From Manganibacter manganicus (GTDB lineage Bacteria > Pseudomonadota > Alphaproteobacteria > Rhizobiales > Rhizobiaceae), in the NCBI RefSeq assembly GCF_002075885.1, contig NZ_MDET01000001.1:352564-416563 (forward strand): DNA of 64,000 bases, given 5' to 3'. A program made the position numbers and the translations under genes. Shown piece by piece: positions 32,427 to 41,110 of the stretch. The notes under the pieces are model-generated. The model did no database searches. It was not told the origin of the DNA and saw only the letters and a list, made by a program, of their open reading frames with translations. Numbering within the stretch: the first letter of the stretch is position 1; every line of letters starts with the position of its first letter.

Positions 32427-33650
32427 TCACCCTCCGCGCTGATAGCGGTATTCCAGTGCGATGCCGCCCCAAATCAAGCCAAGCAACAGATAGAAATGGC
32501 GCCAATGGTCGGTATCGATGATAGTGCCAAGGGCGATGTGGCCGACATAGACGATGTAGGCACACAGCACATAAGGCTGCCACGGTCGGTTTCGTAGCAA
32601 AAGCCGAAAGCCGGCGGCCAAGGTCCAGCAGGTCAGGGCGAGGTAGGAAACGAAGCCCAGCCAGCCATAATCCATCAGTGTCTTCAGCCAGATATCATGT
32701 GTGTCTTCGCCGTATATCTTGCCGAAGACCAGCGGGCCGATGCCTAAAGGGTGTTCCAGGGCCAGCATGAAACCAATTGAATAGCGGGCGAAGCGGCCCA
32801 TCCGCGCCGCATCGTAGTCCTGTTCAAGTTTGGCTCTGGTCGAGAGCATGTCGGCCACGCCGGGAATTTGCAAGACGGCAATCATCGCGATCAGGATGAG
32901 GGCTATCGCGACGATCGCCATGACAATGATGCGCAGACGGAAGCGACCGCTGCGGCTTTGCAGGAATAGAAGGCCGGCAAGCAAGACCGCGGATACGGCA
33001 AAGAGACCCCAGGCACCGCGCGAGAAGGAAAAGAAGATGCCGCCGCAGATGATGAGCAGCGGCAATGCCAGCAAGGGTATGCGCCGGGCAGGGCCGGTCA
33101 ACAGCAGGTAAAGCAGATAGATGCCCGGAAGCGCCAGGAATGGCCCGAAGACATTGGGGTCCTGAAAGGCGCCGGTGGCGCGGTCATATCTGGTGAAGAT
33201 GTCGGAGCCGGGGAACATGTTGAAATAACCGGCTATGCCGAGCAGCGCCGTCATAACCGCCGAAGCCACATAGGCAACGAAGATCAGGCGATAGAAATCG
33301 GGACGCGCTTCGATGATGAGGGCGGAGAAGACGGCCGAAAGGGCAAGAAACAGCGATACGGCCAGATAGAGCGGTGTCTGCGCCAGGTCTGCCATCTGGG
33401 TCATGGCAAGCATGCCGCCGATGTTGAAAAGCACCAGAAGCGTCAGAAGCGGCGTGACGGGGCGTGAGATGCGCAGCCCGAACAGCGCCCATGTCACAAT
33501 CAGGCCTGCCAGATAGAGGTCATAGGGCGCGGGCTCGTCGATCACGAAGCCGGACAGGAAAATTCCGAGGAATACGGCGCCGCTGGTGATGAGCGCGATC
33601 AGCTTGGCGTTGATCGCGGCCGGCGGTAGTTCATGGGTCAGCGCGCTCAA
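32427..33650 (-). CDS. O-antigen ligase/ExoQ-like polysaccharide polymerase
   Basis: A 407-residue protein with about 11 hydrophobic helices and one large loop holding ATGAFQDPNVFGPFLALP (about 157-174) and HPLGIGPLVFGKIYGEDTHDIWLKTLMDYGWLG, the Wzy_C-type pattern. It starts at a TTG that overlaps the stop of the upstream priming-transferase gene (TTGA), so both are coupled. It is the last gene of the minus-strand set and the polymerase candidate for that second pathway. The TTG start looks deliberate, keeping output low relative to the transferase. Confidence 0.85.
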   Translation of the reverse strand: MSALTHELPPAAINAKLIALITSGAVFLGIFLSGFVIDEPAPYDLYLAGLIVTWALFGLRISRPVTPLLTLLVLFNIGGMLAMTQMADLAQTPLYLAVSLFLALSAVFSALIIEARPDFYRLIFVAYVASAVMTALLGIAGYFNMFPGSDIFTRYDRATGAFQDPNVFGPFLALPGIYLLYLLLTGPARRIPLLALPLLIICGGIFFSFSRGAWGLFAVSAVLLAGLLFLQSRSGRFRLRIIVMAIVAIALILIAMIAVLQIPGVADMLSTRAKLEQDYDAARMGRFARYSIGFMLALEHPLGIGPLVFGKIYGEDTHDIWLKTLMDYGWLGFVSYLALTCWTLAAGFRLLLRNRPWQPYVLCAYIVYVGHIALGTIIDTDHWRHFYLLLGLIWGGIALEYRYQRGG

Positions 33651-35182
33651 TAGGCGTTTTCCGTATTGAGCAGGCGGATGGGCGTCAGGAACAGAATCTT
33701 GAGGTCGAACAGCAGCGACCAGTTCTCGATATACTGAAGGTCGTATTCGGTGCGCATGCGGATTTTGTCGTCATTATCGACTTCGCCGCGCCAACCATTG
33801 ATCTGCGCCCAACCCGTCACGCCCGGCTTGACGCGATGGCGCGCGAAATAGCCTTCGACCACCTCGCAATAAAGCCGGTTGTGCGATTGGGCTGCAACTG
33901 CGTGCGGGCGAGGGCCGACCAGCGAAAGGGAGCCGACCAGCGCGTTGAAGAATTGTGGCAATTCGTCGATCGAGGTCTTGCGGATGAAGCGACCGACGCG
34001 CGTGACACGTGGGTCGTTCCTGGTGACGGCATTGCGTGCTGAAGGGTCCGCCTTGTCGGTGTACATCGAGCGGAACTTGAAGACCTCGACGATCTCGTTG
34101 TTGAAGCCATGGCGCTTCTGCTTGAACAGAACAGGCCCCTTCGAGTCGAGCTTGATGGCAATGGCTGTCGCAAGCATGATCGGTGAAAACACGAGAATGC
34201 CGAGCAGGCTGAAGACGATGTCGAAGGCACGTTTGGCCACCGAATCCCAGTCGTTGATCGGCTTGTCGAAGATATCGAGCATCGGCACCGAACCGATATG
34301 CGAATAGGCGCGGGGACGGAATTGGAGCGCGTTGGAATGCGCCGAAAGCCGGATATCCACCGGCAGCACCCACAACTTCTTCAAGAGTTGCAGAACGCGC
34401 CGCTCGGCTGTGATCGGCAACGATACGATCATCATGTCGATATGGGCGATGCGTGCGAATTCGATCAGTTCGGAGATGGTGCCGAGTTTGGGATAGCCAG
34501 CGACAATGGGCGGCGATCGGGTGTCGTCGCGGTCATCGAAGATACCGCAGATACGAATATCGTTGTAAGGTTGCCGTTCGACCGAGCGGATAAGTGATTC
34601 CGCGGCCTTGCCGCCGCCAACGATAATGGCGCGACGCTCCATGCTGCCGTTGCGTGCCCAATTTCGGATCAAGTGCGCCATGACAAGGCGTAATCCGAAG
34701 ACGACAACGAAGCCGGCGACGAACCAGATGCCGAACATCAGGCGCGAATAATCCTCCGACATCTTGAGGACAAAGGCGCCGAGTGCGGTGAGTGCGAAAC
34801 TGGCAGCCCAAGCCAGCAGGATACGGCCGAAATTGGTGGCGGGACGCATCAATGCCGGCACCTGGTAACACTCGGACAGTTCCAGCAGTGTTACTGTCAA
34901 CGCGGACATGCCGAAAATAATCAAGGCATATTGCCAGGGAAGGTAGCTGAAGAAGCCGATACATCCGAAATAGACGACGATGCCCGAGAGGAAAAGCAGA
35001 GCGAATTCCACCAATCGGAGGATGCCGCTGACCATGACAGGCGACATGGTGTCTCGGCGATACTGCGAGGCGACCTTGCGGGCGACATTGTTTAACCCCG
35101 AGGAGGATTGATCTTCGTCCGGGATTTCGAATTTGCGCACCGCCTCCATGGAGAAGCGGCTGGCCGGATCTATCTCATTCAT
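33647..35182 (-). CDS. Undecaprenyl-phosphate glucose phosphotransferase-like priming enzyme
   Basis: A 511-residue enzyme of the WcaJ/PssY type. About four or five hydrophobic helices lie between residues 45 and 165, then a Rossmann-like domain (RRAIIVGGGKAAESLIRSV at about 185-205). The C-terminal catalytic domain (about 310-511) has KQKRHGFNNE, FKFRSMYTDKADPSARNAVTRNDPRVTR, DELPQFFNALVGSLSLVGPRPH and KPGVTGWAQINGWRGE. These match glucose-1-phosphate transferases. It begins the lipid-linked unit for the second polysaccharide set and is followed directly by a polymerase gene. Confidence 0.94.
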   Translation of the reverse strand: MNEIDPASRFSMEAVRKFEIPDEDQSSSGLNNVARKVASQYRRDTMSPVMVSGILRLVEFALLFLSGIVVYFGCIGFFSYLPWQYALIIFGMSALTVTLLELSECYQVPALMRPATNFGRILLAWAASFALTALGAFVLKMSEDYSRLMFGIWFVAGFVVVFGLRLVMAHLIRNWARNGSMERRAIIVGGGKAAESLIRSVERQPYNDIRICGIFDDRDDTRSPPIVAGYPKLGTISELIEFARIAHIDMMIVSLPITAERRVLQLLKKLWVLPVDIRLSAHSNALQFRPRAYSHIGSVPMLDIFDKPINDWDSVAKRAFDIVFSLLGILVFSPIMLATAIAIKLDSKGPVLFKQKRHGFNNEIVEVFKFRSMYTDKADPSARNAVTRNDPRVTRVGRFIRKTSIDELPQFFNALVGSLSLVGPRPHAVAAQSHNRLYCEVVEGYFARHRVKPGVTGWAQINGWRGEVDNDDKIRMRTEYDLQYIENWSLLFDLKILFLTPIRLLNTENAY

Positions 35183-35269
35183 GGAAGTACCACGGAAACA
35201 TTCGCTAGCGCTTATCGAGCGTTAGCACGGGAGGGCTAAAAAACCCTTGAAACAATCGGTCGCTTTGAA

Positions 35270-36424
35270 TCAGTTCCGTTGCAGCGCGCCGAAGTAGGCT
35301 CGCTCGATAGCCGCCGCCATGACGTCGGTACCAAAATGAGATTTCACTTCAACGGGTTGAGGCATCATCCTGCTGTAGGCATCGAGGTCGGGCAGAGCGG
35401 CGGCGATCTTTTCGGCCAAGGAAGCAGGATCGGGCCGGACCAGCGCCGGGGAGTTGATGCCGAAGATTTCCGGTATGCCGCCAACCGCCGTTGCTATCAT
35501 TGGCTTGCCTGCGGCAAGTGTCTCCAGCACGATGTAGGGCATAGCCTCCGCGCGTGAGGGAACGACGACCAGATGTGCGAGCGCAAAGGCGTCACGCGCC
35601 GGCATCGATGGCAGGAAGCGAACGCGATCGGTGAGGCCATGTTGCGCAACCCGCGCTTTATAACGTGGGAGATCGGCGCCGTCGCCGACCATCACAGCCG
35701 TGACATTGCGGCCCAACTGTGTTTGGGCCATTGCAACGGCGTCGATGAAAATGTCCGGCCCTTTCAGGTCGCGCATCGTTCCGATGTAAAGAAGATCGGC
35801 GGCGCCCGGCCGCGCGGGAACGGGCTCAAATTCGCCGGGCTGTATGCCGTTATAGATCAGGGTATTCGGCACGCGGGGTTTGCCGATCTTTCGAATATAG
35901 GTCTGTCGTTCATATTCGGAGACGAACAGCAGTGTATCGGTGAGCCGGCACATGGCGCGTTCCAACGTAAAGTAGAACTTTCCTGCCAGTGATGCCTCAT
36001 CATGGTGGAGGCTGCCGCCATGCGGCGAATAAAGACGGGCCACGCGAGACCGTGGAACCCGCAACAGTGAGCCGAACAGACGGGCAAAAACGCCGCCCTT
36101 CGCGCCATGACCATGCAGCACATCCGGCCGCAATTTCCTGATGATCTGAAAGCTGCGCCATGCAGAGGCGATATCGCTTGGTCCGACATGGCGCTGCATG
36201 GCGATTCGATGGACGCCCAACGCGAGGCAGTCGCCCATGGCGGCGAACAATTTTTCCTCGAAGTCGCCGCCGGTGCTGGAATCGCAAACGATACCAACCG
36301 AATGGCCCGCCGCCGCTTGTGCCGCCGCCAAATCCCGCACATGGCGAAAGACGCCGCCAACCGGAGCGCGGAAGCAGTGAACGATCCGGAGTTTTCCGTT
36401 TGACACGTCAGAAGAGGCGTTCAC
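35270..36424 (-). CDS. Glycosyltransferase family 4
   Basis: A 384-residue GT4 enzyme. The start is IVHCFRAPVGGVFRHVRDLA with the usual Gly-rich loop. The donor domain has DLLYIGTMRDLKGPDIFIDAV, and VVVPSRAEAMPYIVLETLAAGKPMIATAVGGIPEI, the EX7E-type motif (E.MPYIVLE). The GTG start lies 17 bp inside the end of the Wza-like gene upstream, so the two are translated together. It is the only glycosyltransferase beside the priming enzyme in the minus-strand set, which suggests either a simple repeat unit or sharing of the other transferases. Confidence 0.9.
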   Translation of the reverse strand: MNASSDVSNGKLRIVHCFRAPVGGVFRHVRDLAAAQAAAGHSVGIVCDSSTGGDFEEKLFAAMGDCLALGVHRIAMQRHVGPSDIASAWRSFQIIRKLRPDVLHGHGAKGGVFARLFGSLLRVPRSRVARLYSPHGGSLHHDEASLAGKFYFTLERAMCRLTDTLLFVSEYERQTYIRKIGKPRVPNTLIYNGIQPGEFEPVPARPGAADLLYIGTMRDLKGPDIFIDAVAMAQTQLGRNVTAVMVGDGADLPRYKARVAQHGLTDRVRFLPSMPARDAFALAHLVVVPSRAEAMPYIVLETLAAGKPMIATAVGGIPEIFGINSPALVRPDPASLAEKIAAALPDLDAYSRMMPQPVEVKSHFGTDVMAAAIERAYFGALQRN

Positions 36425-36971
36425 GAACGTAGACGGTGTCGCCAGGCATCAAAGGATCGGACGTGGCGACGCGGCCTGTCAGGACCTTACCGTTGAGGTC
36501 TCGGGTGATATCGACGCTTTCCTGATTGGCTCGTGGGCTGTAACCGCCAGCCATGGCTACCGCTTTCTGGACGGTGAGGCCCGGAACATAGGAGTATTGA
36601 CCGGCGGCCCCGACTTCACCCATGACGAAGACAGGCCGGTAGCGCGCGACCTCCACCGATACATCGGGATCGCGGATGTAGCCCTGGCGCAGTTTATTCG
36701 CGATCTCGCGTTCAAGCTGTTTCGTGGTATGGCCTCGCGCCGGAACCGCACCGACAAGCGGGAATGAAATATAGCCCGACTGATCGACGCTGTAGGTATT
36801 GGACAGTCCATCCTGCTCGAAGACGGTCACACGCACCTGATCGCCGGCGCCGAGATGATAGGGTTGCGCCAGCACTGCATGGAAGGCGGGCGGTGCCGGA
36901 CGGTAACTGGAACATCCCGCCAGCAACGAGACGGCGGCAAGAGCGCGTAGCAGGGCAGCGGTGCGTTTCAT
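36408..36971 (-). CDS. Short polysaccharide export lipoprotein (Wza-like)
   Basis: A 187-residue export protein, shorter than the one at 22928. The signal peptide ends in the lipobox LLAGC (Cys20). The poly-export domain is at about 38-115 (HLGAGDQVRVTVFEQDGLSNTYSVDQSG, FPLVGAVPARGHT) and one SLBB domain follows (VFVMGEVGAAGQYSYVPG, VQKAVAMAGGYSPRA), with a C-terminal MPGDTVYVRERLF that places the chain end in the channel. Such short Wza forms resemble GumB and rhizobial homologues. It is divergent from the second Wzc-like gene with a 207-bp shared promoter region. Confidence 0.92.
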   Translation of the reverse strand: MKRTAALLRALAAVSLLAGCSSYRPAPPAFHAVLAQPYHLGAGDQVRVTVFEQDGLSNTYSVDQSGYISFPLVGAVPARGHTTKQLEREIANKLRQGYIRDPDVSVEVARYRPVFVMGEVGAAGQYSYVPGLTVQKAVAMAGGYSPRANQESVDITRDLNGKVLTGRVATSDPLMPGDTVYVRERLF

Positions 36972-37178
36972 GACCGGGTCATAACCTTCGGCTGGCCGCC
37001 GTGAGTGTCGCAGCAGGCTTAATAATTGCGCTTGTTATCCTCCTGTTAGGGTTAATGCCCGGTAAAGGTAAAGCGGCTACGAGCCGCCACTGCTGCGTAC
37101 TCTCCGCGCCACCGGCATTAACTCGGGAGTTACCATACTTGTTTACGGTGCGTTCCGACTCTCGTCGGGAAGCAGGCA
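36972..37178. promoter_or_regulatory. Divergent promoter region of the second export pair
   Basis: This 207-bp region drives the Wza-like gene one way and the Wzc-like gene the other. It holds a perfect 9-bp inverted repeat, GTTAATGCC (37051-37059) and GGCATTAAC (37114-37122), with the centre about 55 bp wide, and a GCGGCT/AGCCGC hairpin at 37073-37087 in between. A regulator binding both half-sites is plausible. No regulator gene lies next to it. Confidence 0.5.
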
Positions 37179-39398
37179 ATGTCAGGCAATCAATCGGCGG
37201 CGGCCGACCTCGATGTCGATCTGGGCGCGCTTTTTGCGAGCCTTGGACGAAATTCGCTGCGTATTCTCCTGGTCGGCATCACCGTGGCGGGAATTGCCTT
37301 TCTCGCGGCGTGGTTCGCTACGCCGCAATACCAGTCCGAAGCGCGTCTCCTGATCGAGACGCGCGAGTCCGTCTTCACCCGCCCCAATGCCGGCGCTGAC
37401 AGCGACCGTCCCATCCTCGATGCGGAGGGGGTGGCCAGTCAGGTTCAGTTGATAGGTTCGACTGATATACTCAAGCAGGTTGCGGAAAAGCTAGGGCTGG
37501 CAAAACTGCCGGAGTTCGACGGTGCGAAAGTGTCGGCGCTCGGTCGGTTGATGACGGCCGTCGGCCTCCAGACCGATGCGGGTGAAACAACGGCGGATGA
37601 GCGCGTCCTGAAGAAAGTTCGCGAGAAGCTTAGCGTCTATAATGTTGAAAACTCACGTGTTATCGTCATTCAATTCTCGTCGCAGGATCCCCGGCTGGCT
37701 GCCGAGGTGCCTAACGCTATAGCCGATGCCTATATCGCGATGCAGGGCCACGCCAAGCTGCAATCCAACACTGCGGCGACGGAATGGCTGGCCCCGGAAA
37801 TCGCTGATCTTTCCAGGAAGGTGAAGGACGCCGAAGCCAAGGTCGCCGACTATCGCGCCAGTTCCGATCTCCTGATCGGTCAGAACAATGCGGTGCTGGC
37901 TACCCAGCAGCTTTCGGAAATTTCCAGCGAATTGTCGCGGGTGCGCGCCAGCCGAGCCTCGGCAGAGGCGACGGCCGACAGTGTGCGAAATGCGCTGAAT
38001 GGAGGCAGTTCCCTGGGTGCCATCCCGGCGGTGTTGTCTTCGAGCCTCATCCAACGTCTGCGCGAGCGGCAAGTCGAGATCAAGTCGGAGATTGCCGATT
38101 TGTCCACCACGCTGCTCGACAATCATCCGCGCATTCGGGGCTTGCGTGCGCAACTTGCCGACCTTGACCGGCAAATCCAAGTGGAAGCGCAGAAGGTGCT
38201 GGCAAGCCTCGAAACCGAGGCCAAGACCGCGCAGTCCCGCGAAGACCAACTCATTGCCGAGGTCAACAAGCTGAAGGCTGCCTCGGCGCGGGCCGGTGAA
38301 GAGCAGGTCGAGTTGAACGCGTTGCAGCGCCAGGCGACCGCCCAGCGGCAATTGCTGGAATCCTATATGACGCGTTATCGCGAGGCGGCATCGCGGCAGG
38401 ACCGTAATTACCTGCCTGTCGATGCGCGGGTGTTTTCGCGGGCGATCATCCCGGCTCAACCCTATTTTCCTAAGATCGTGCCTATTGTTGGTGCGGCTTT
38501 TGCTGCTTCATTGTTGCTGATGGCGGTCGGCACGCTGCTGCGCGAGCTGTTTTCGGGTCGGGCCATGCGTCCAGCGCCCGGCGCGCGTTTCGCTGATGTC
38601 GAACAGGTGAATATGCCAGTCTCGGAGCCGGAGACGGTCGAAATACCCGCCACCCCAATCATCGAGCCGAAGCCCGATTCCCGGACAGAGGTCGAATCCG
38701 AACAGGAACCGGCGGCAGCTATTGTTGAAGATGCAAGGCAGCCGGATGCCGACGCGACTCGTCAACTGGAAAATAATATCCCGCTCGCCAACTCCAGCCT
38801 TGGCGAGGTCAATATTGACGGCGCTGCTGAAAAGCTGATCTCGGGGCGCGCGCGCCGCGCGCTTTTCGTCTCGCCGGAAGGCGACGAAGCGGCGGCGAGT
38901 TCCATTCTGGTGGCGCGCGCGGTGGCTGATGCCGGCTGGCGTGTGCTTTTGCTCGATCTCACGGCGTCGGGTGCGGCATCCCGCGCCATGCTGGACAGCG
39001 CCCTGTTTCCGGGCATCACCAATTTGCTGGCTTCGCAAGCCCAGTTCAGCGACGTGATCCATTCCGATCATTATTCCGATTGCCATGTTATCCCCGTCGG
39101 CACTGCCGACCCCGTGCGCGCCATGCGTGCGGCCGATCGGTTGCCAATCATCATGCAATCGTTGGCCACAGCCTACGATCTGGTGGCGGTGGAGTGTGGC
39201 CCGACAGACGCCTGGGCAATTCGCAGGTTGGCTGATGGCGACGGCACTGTTGTGCTGGTCAGCGTGCTGGAACCAACCGATGCAGTCACCGAAGCTGCCG
39301 TGTCGTTGATCGAGAATGGCTATCCGGATTTGATATTGGTCACGCCGGTTGGCGGTGAGACACCGGGGACGCCAATACCGGGACGCTCCGCAGCATAG
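37179..39398 (+). CDS. Wzc/ExoP-like copolymerase with a degenerate kinase domain
   Basis: A 739-residue chain-length and export protein. The Wzz part has helices near residues 28-48 and 430-452 with a long coiled coil (about 195-400) between. A Pro/Glu-rich linker (about 465-540) leads to a cytoplasmic domain homologous to BY-kinases but without their motifs. Where Walker A should be it reads FVSPEGDEAAASS (about 562-574, no GK(S/T)). The Walker A' site is LLLDLTASG, and the Walker B site is DLVAVECGP (Glu for Asp). There is no Tyr cluster at the end. It should assemble with Wza-like proteins yet not phosphorylate itself. Confidence 0.9.
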   Translation: MSGNQSAAADLDVDLGALFASLGRNSLRILLVGITVAGIAFLAAWFATPQYQSEARLLIETRESVFTRPNAGADSDRPILDAEGVASQVQLIGSTDILKQVAEKLGLAKLPEFDGAKVSALGRLMTAVGLQTDAGETTADERVLKKVREKLSVYNVENSRVIVIQFSSQDPRLAAEVPNAIADAYIAMQGHAKLQSNTAATEWLAPEIADLSRKVKDAEAKVADYRASSDLLIGQNNAVLATQQLSEISSELSRVRASRASAEATADSVRNALNGGSSLGAIPAVLSSSLIQRLRERQVEIKSEIADLSTTLLDNHPRIRGLRAQLADLDRQIQVEAQKVLASLETEAKTAQSREDQLIAEVNKLKAASARAGEEQVELNALQRQATAQRQLLESYMTRYREAASRQDRNYLPVDARVFSRAIIPAQPYFPKIVPIVGAAFAASLLLMAVGTLLRELFSGRAMRPAPGARFADVEQVNMPVSEPETVEIPATPIIEPKPDSRTEVESEQEPAAAIVEDARQPDADATRQLENNIPLANSSLGEVNIDGAAEKLISGRARRALFVSPEGDEAAASSILVARAVADAGWRVLLLDLTASGAASRAMLDSALFPGITNLLASQAQFSDVIHSDHYSDCHVIPVGTADPVRAMRAADRLPIIMQSLATAYDLVAVECGPTDAWAIRRLADGDGTVVLVSVLEPTDAVTEAAVSLIENGYPDLILVTPVGGETPGTPIPGRSAA

Positions 39399-39415
39399 CG
39401 GTGTCGTTCGTCGAG

Positions 39416-39447
39416 AAAACGCCGGTTCAGCGAGGGCCGGTGTTTTT
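39416..39447. terminator. Bidirectional terminator between convergent genes
   Basis: AACGCCGG (39418-39425) pairs with CCGGTGTT (39437-39444), with four A before and five T after, so it can stop transcription from both sides. It overlaps the last codons of the minus-strand acetyltransferase gene. Confidence 0.65.
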
Positions 39448-40665
39448 GCGCAGTCGCTTTACGAATCTCCAGATCGCGGGACTGTTCTTGACCATGGATT
39501 TCAGCCGGGCCGTACGACGCAGAGTGAAAGCCAGCATCTGGCCCTTTGCGGTGAGCGGTACCAGTACGTCCGTCTGCCAGGTTTCGGTGTCGCACCATTG
39601 CCGCTTGTACGGCTCGTCTCCGACCGAGAAGTCGTAAGTGTCGAAGCCCTGTTCACACGCTTCCCTGATATTTTCGAAGAACAAGAAATCGCCAGGCCCG
39701 ATCGGGGTCGTTTCGTCTTCCGATATGCCTCCGAATTCGCAAATCAGGCGCTTCGCGGAGCGACTGGAGCCGGTGACGGCCCGGAGCTTGCCTTGAACTT
39801 CAAGCGCGTGCAGGACATAAGATGGCTCTGGTTCGTCGAGCGCGTCGATGAAAAGGGCGGTGAAGAAGCGGCGAATGTCTGCGCTGGCGAAGACATCCGT
39901 AATCCCCATTCGGCGAAAGCGTGCTTCCTTCATCGCAAAGAAGGTGTCGAGAAACTGCCGCACCTCTCGGGGCGAGGAGGCGCATAGCCGACGATAGCCG
40001 CCGAGCGCCTCAAATTTACGGGTCTGTGAACGATGCTTCTTGCATTTGCGCTTGCCGCTGATGCGAGAAAGCACTGCATCGAAGCCGCCCTTTAAATCGA
40101 CCGCAAGCGAAACATTCGGACTGTGCTGGCCGGGCAGAACCAGCAAGGGATTGGCCACGCCATTAAGGTCGGGTTGCAAGCGCTCCAGAGAAATGAGGTC
40201 GATGTCCGGTCGTGCCCCGGCGATTGCCTTGAACAAGGGGCGCAGGGTTGTCGGCATCGCGGCGACATCGGCCCACCGCGGGTCGTTAGTCGGAAAATTG
40301 CCATTGGCATGGCTGCCGCCCATGAAGCGTGCGATCGCGAAAGGGCCTTGGTGGATAATTTCCATCGCAAGCATGAGAACCGGCTTGCCGCGGTGATTCA
40401 GCGTCGCGATCACGGCGTCTGGCGCGACCTGATCGACCCAGTGGCGGATCCATGCGGGGCTTTGCGCAGGGGCGAAATGCGCCGTTTCGCAAAATTCTAT
40501 ATAGGCGGCGAGCGCGGCCGTATTCACAGGGCTTGCTACGGACGCAGTAAGGGTGGCCGAAATCTCCTCCAGGGAGGTCTCGGCAAGATTCTCCAGCCGG
40601 TTTGACGCCGTCGCGCCGCTCATTCGTGTGTGCCCTGTCTCGCTGCCGGCCCGATCACCCGTCAT
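39427..40665 (-). CDS. CelD/BcsL-type GNAT acetyltransferase
   Basis: A 412-residue protein of the CelD/BcsL (Acetyltransf_6) group, built of two GNAT-like halves. These enzymes are linked to modification of cellulose and other exopolysaccharides. Visible motifs include FMGGSHANGNFPTNDPRW (about 114-131), KRKCKKHRSQTRKFEALGG (about 208-226), and the conserved C-terminal FDTYDFSVGDEPYKRQWCD (about 342-360). Start at 40665 or at an ATG 14 codons later; neither has a strong ribosome site. It closes the polysaccharide locus and probably acetylates a product or its precursor. Confidence 0.82.
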   Translation of the reverse strand: MTGDRAGSETGHTRMSGATASNRLENLAETSLEEISATLTASVASPVNTAALAAYIEFCETAHFAPAQSPAWIRHWVDQVAPDAVIATLNHRGKPVLMLAMEIIHQGPFAIARFMGGSHANGNFPTNDPRWADVAAMPTTLRPLFKAIAGARPDIDLISLERLQPDLNGVANPLLVLPGQHSPNVSLAVDLKGGFDAVLSRISGKRKCKKHRSQTRKFEALGGYRRLCASSPREVRQFLDTFFAMKEARFRRMGITDVFASADIRRFFTALFIDALDEPEPSYVLHALEVQGKLRAVTGSSRSAKRLICEFGGISEDETTPIGPGDFLFFENIREACEQGFDTYDFSVGDEPYKRQWCDTETWQTDVLVPLTAKGQMLAFTLRRTARLKSMVKNSPAIWRFVKRLRKNTGPR

Positions 40666-40731
40666 CCGGCCAGATTAGCAGGTCCGGACTCTAGCCGCGA
40701 AATATGAAAGAATTGATCGGCATGAGAATCG

Positions 40732-40947
40732 TCAATTCTTCGCAGGTGGCTCGATAATGAGCCACTTGATGATGCCCATGGCCGGCAGGACCCATAGAAA
40801 TCCACTTATCAGGAAAAATAGGAAATGGGCGAGGGGGCCGGCTTCGGCCAGTCGCGCCACAGCCACCAGCGTGGCCACGATGGCATAGACCACGACGAGC
40901 GCCACGAGGAGAATGGTTCCGATCAGCTTCTTCAGGCGAATGGGCAT
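40732..40947 (-). CDS. DUF2842 family small membrane protein
   Basis: A 71-residue inner-membrane protein with two hydrophobic helices (about 9-30 and 40-62). The pattern MPIRLKKLIGTILLVALVVVYA, then FLWVLPAMGIIKWL, is the DUF2842 signature found almost only in alphaproteobacteria. Function is unknown. Being next to ctaA is a common core arrangement in Hyphomicrobiales, so this marks the return to conserved backbone after the polysaccharide locus. Confidence 0.88.
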   Translation of the reverse strand: MPIRLKKLIGTILLVALVVVYAIVATLVAVARLAEAGPLAHFLFFLISGFLWVLPAMGIIKWLIIEPPAKN

Positions 40948-41110
40948 ATTCAGTCATCTTGCCTTTTGTAAGGCTATCGCATAAGGCCAGCCGATGCCGG
41001 GTGCAAGGCGGTGAAACCGGCGCGACGGCGTGCCGCGCTCTATGATCTTGCCTGTGCAGGCCCTATGGTCCACTCCATTCACGGCTCTCATCCGCCGGGA
41101 AGGCTTATCC

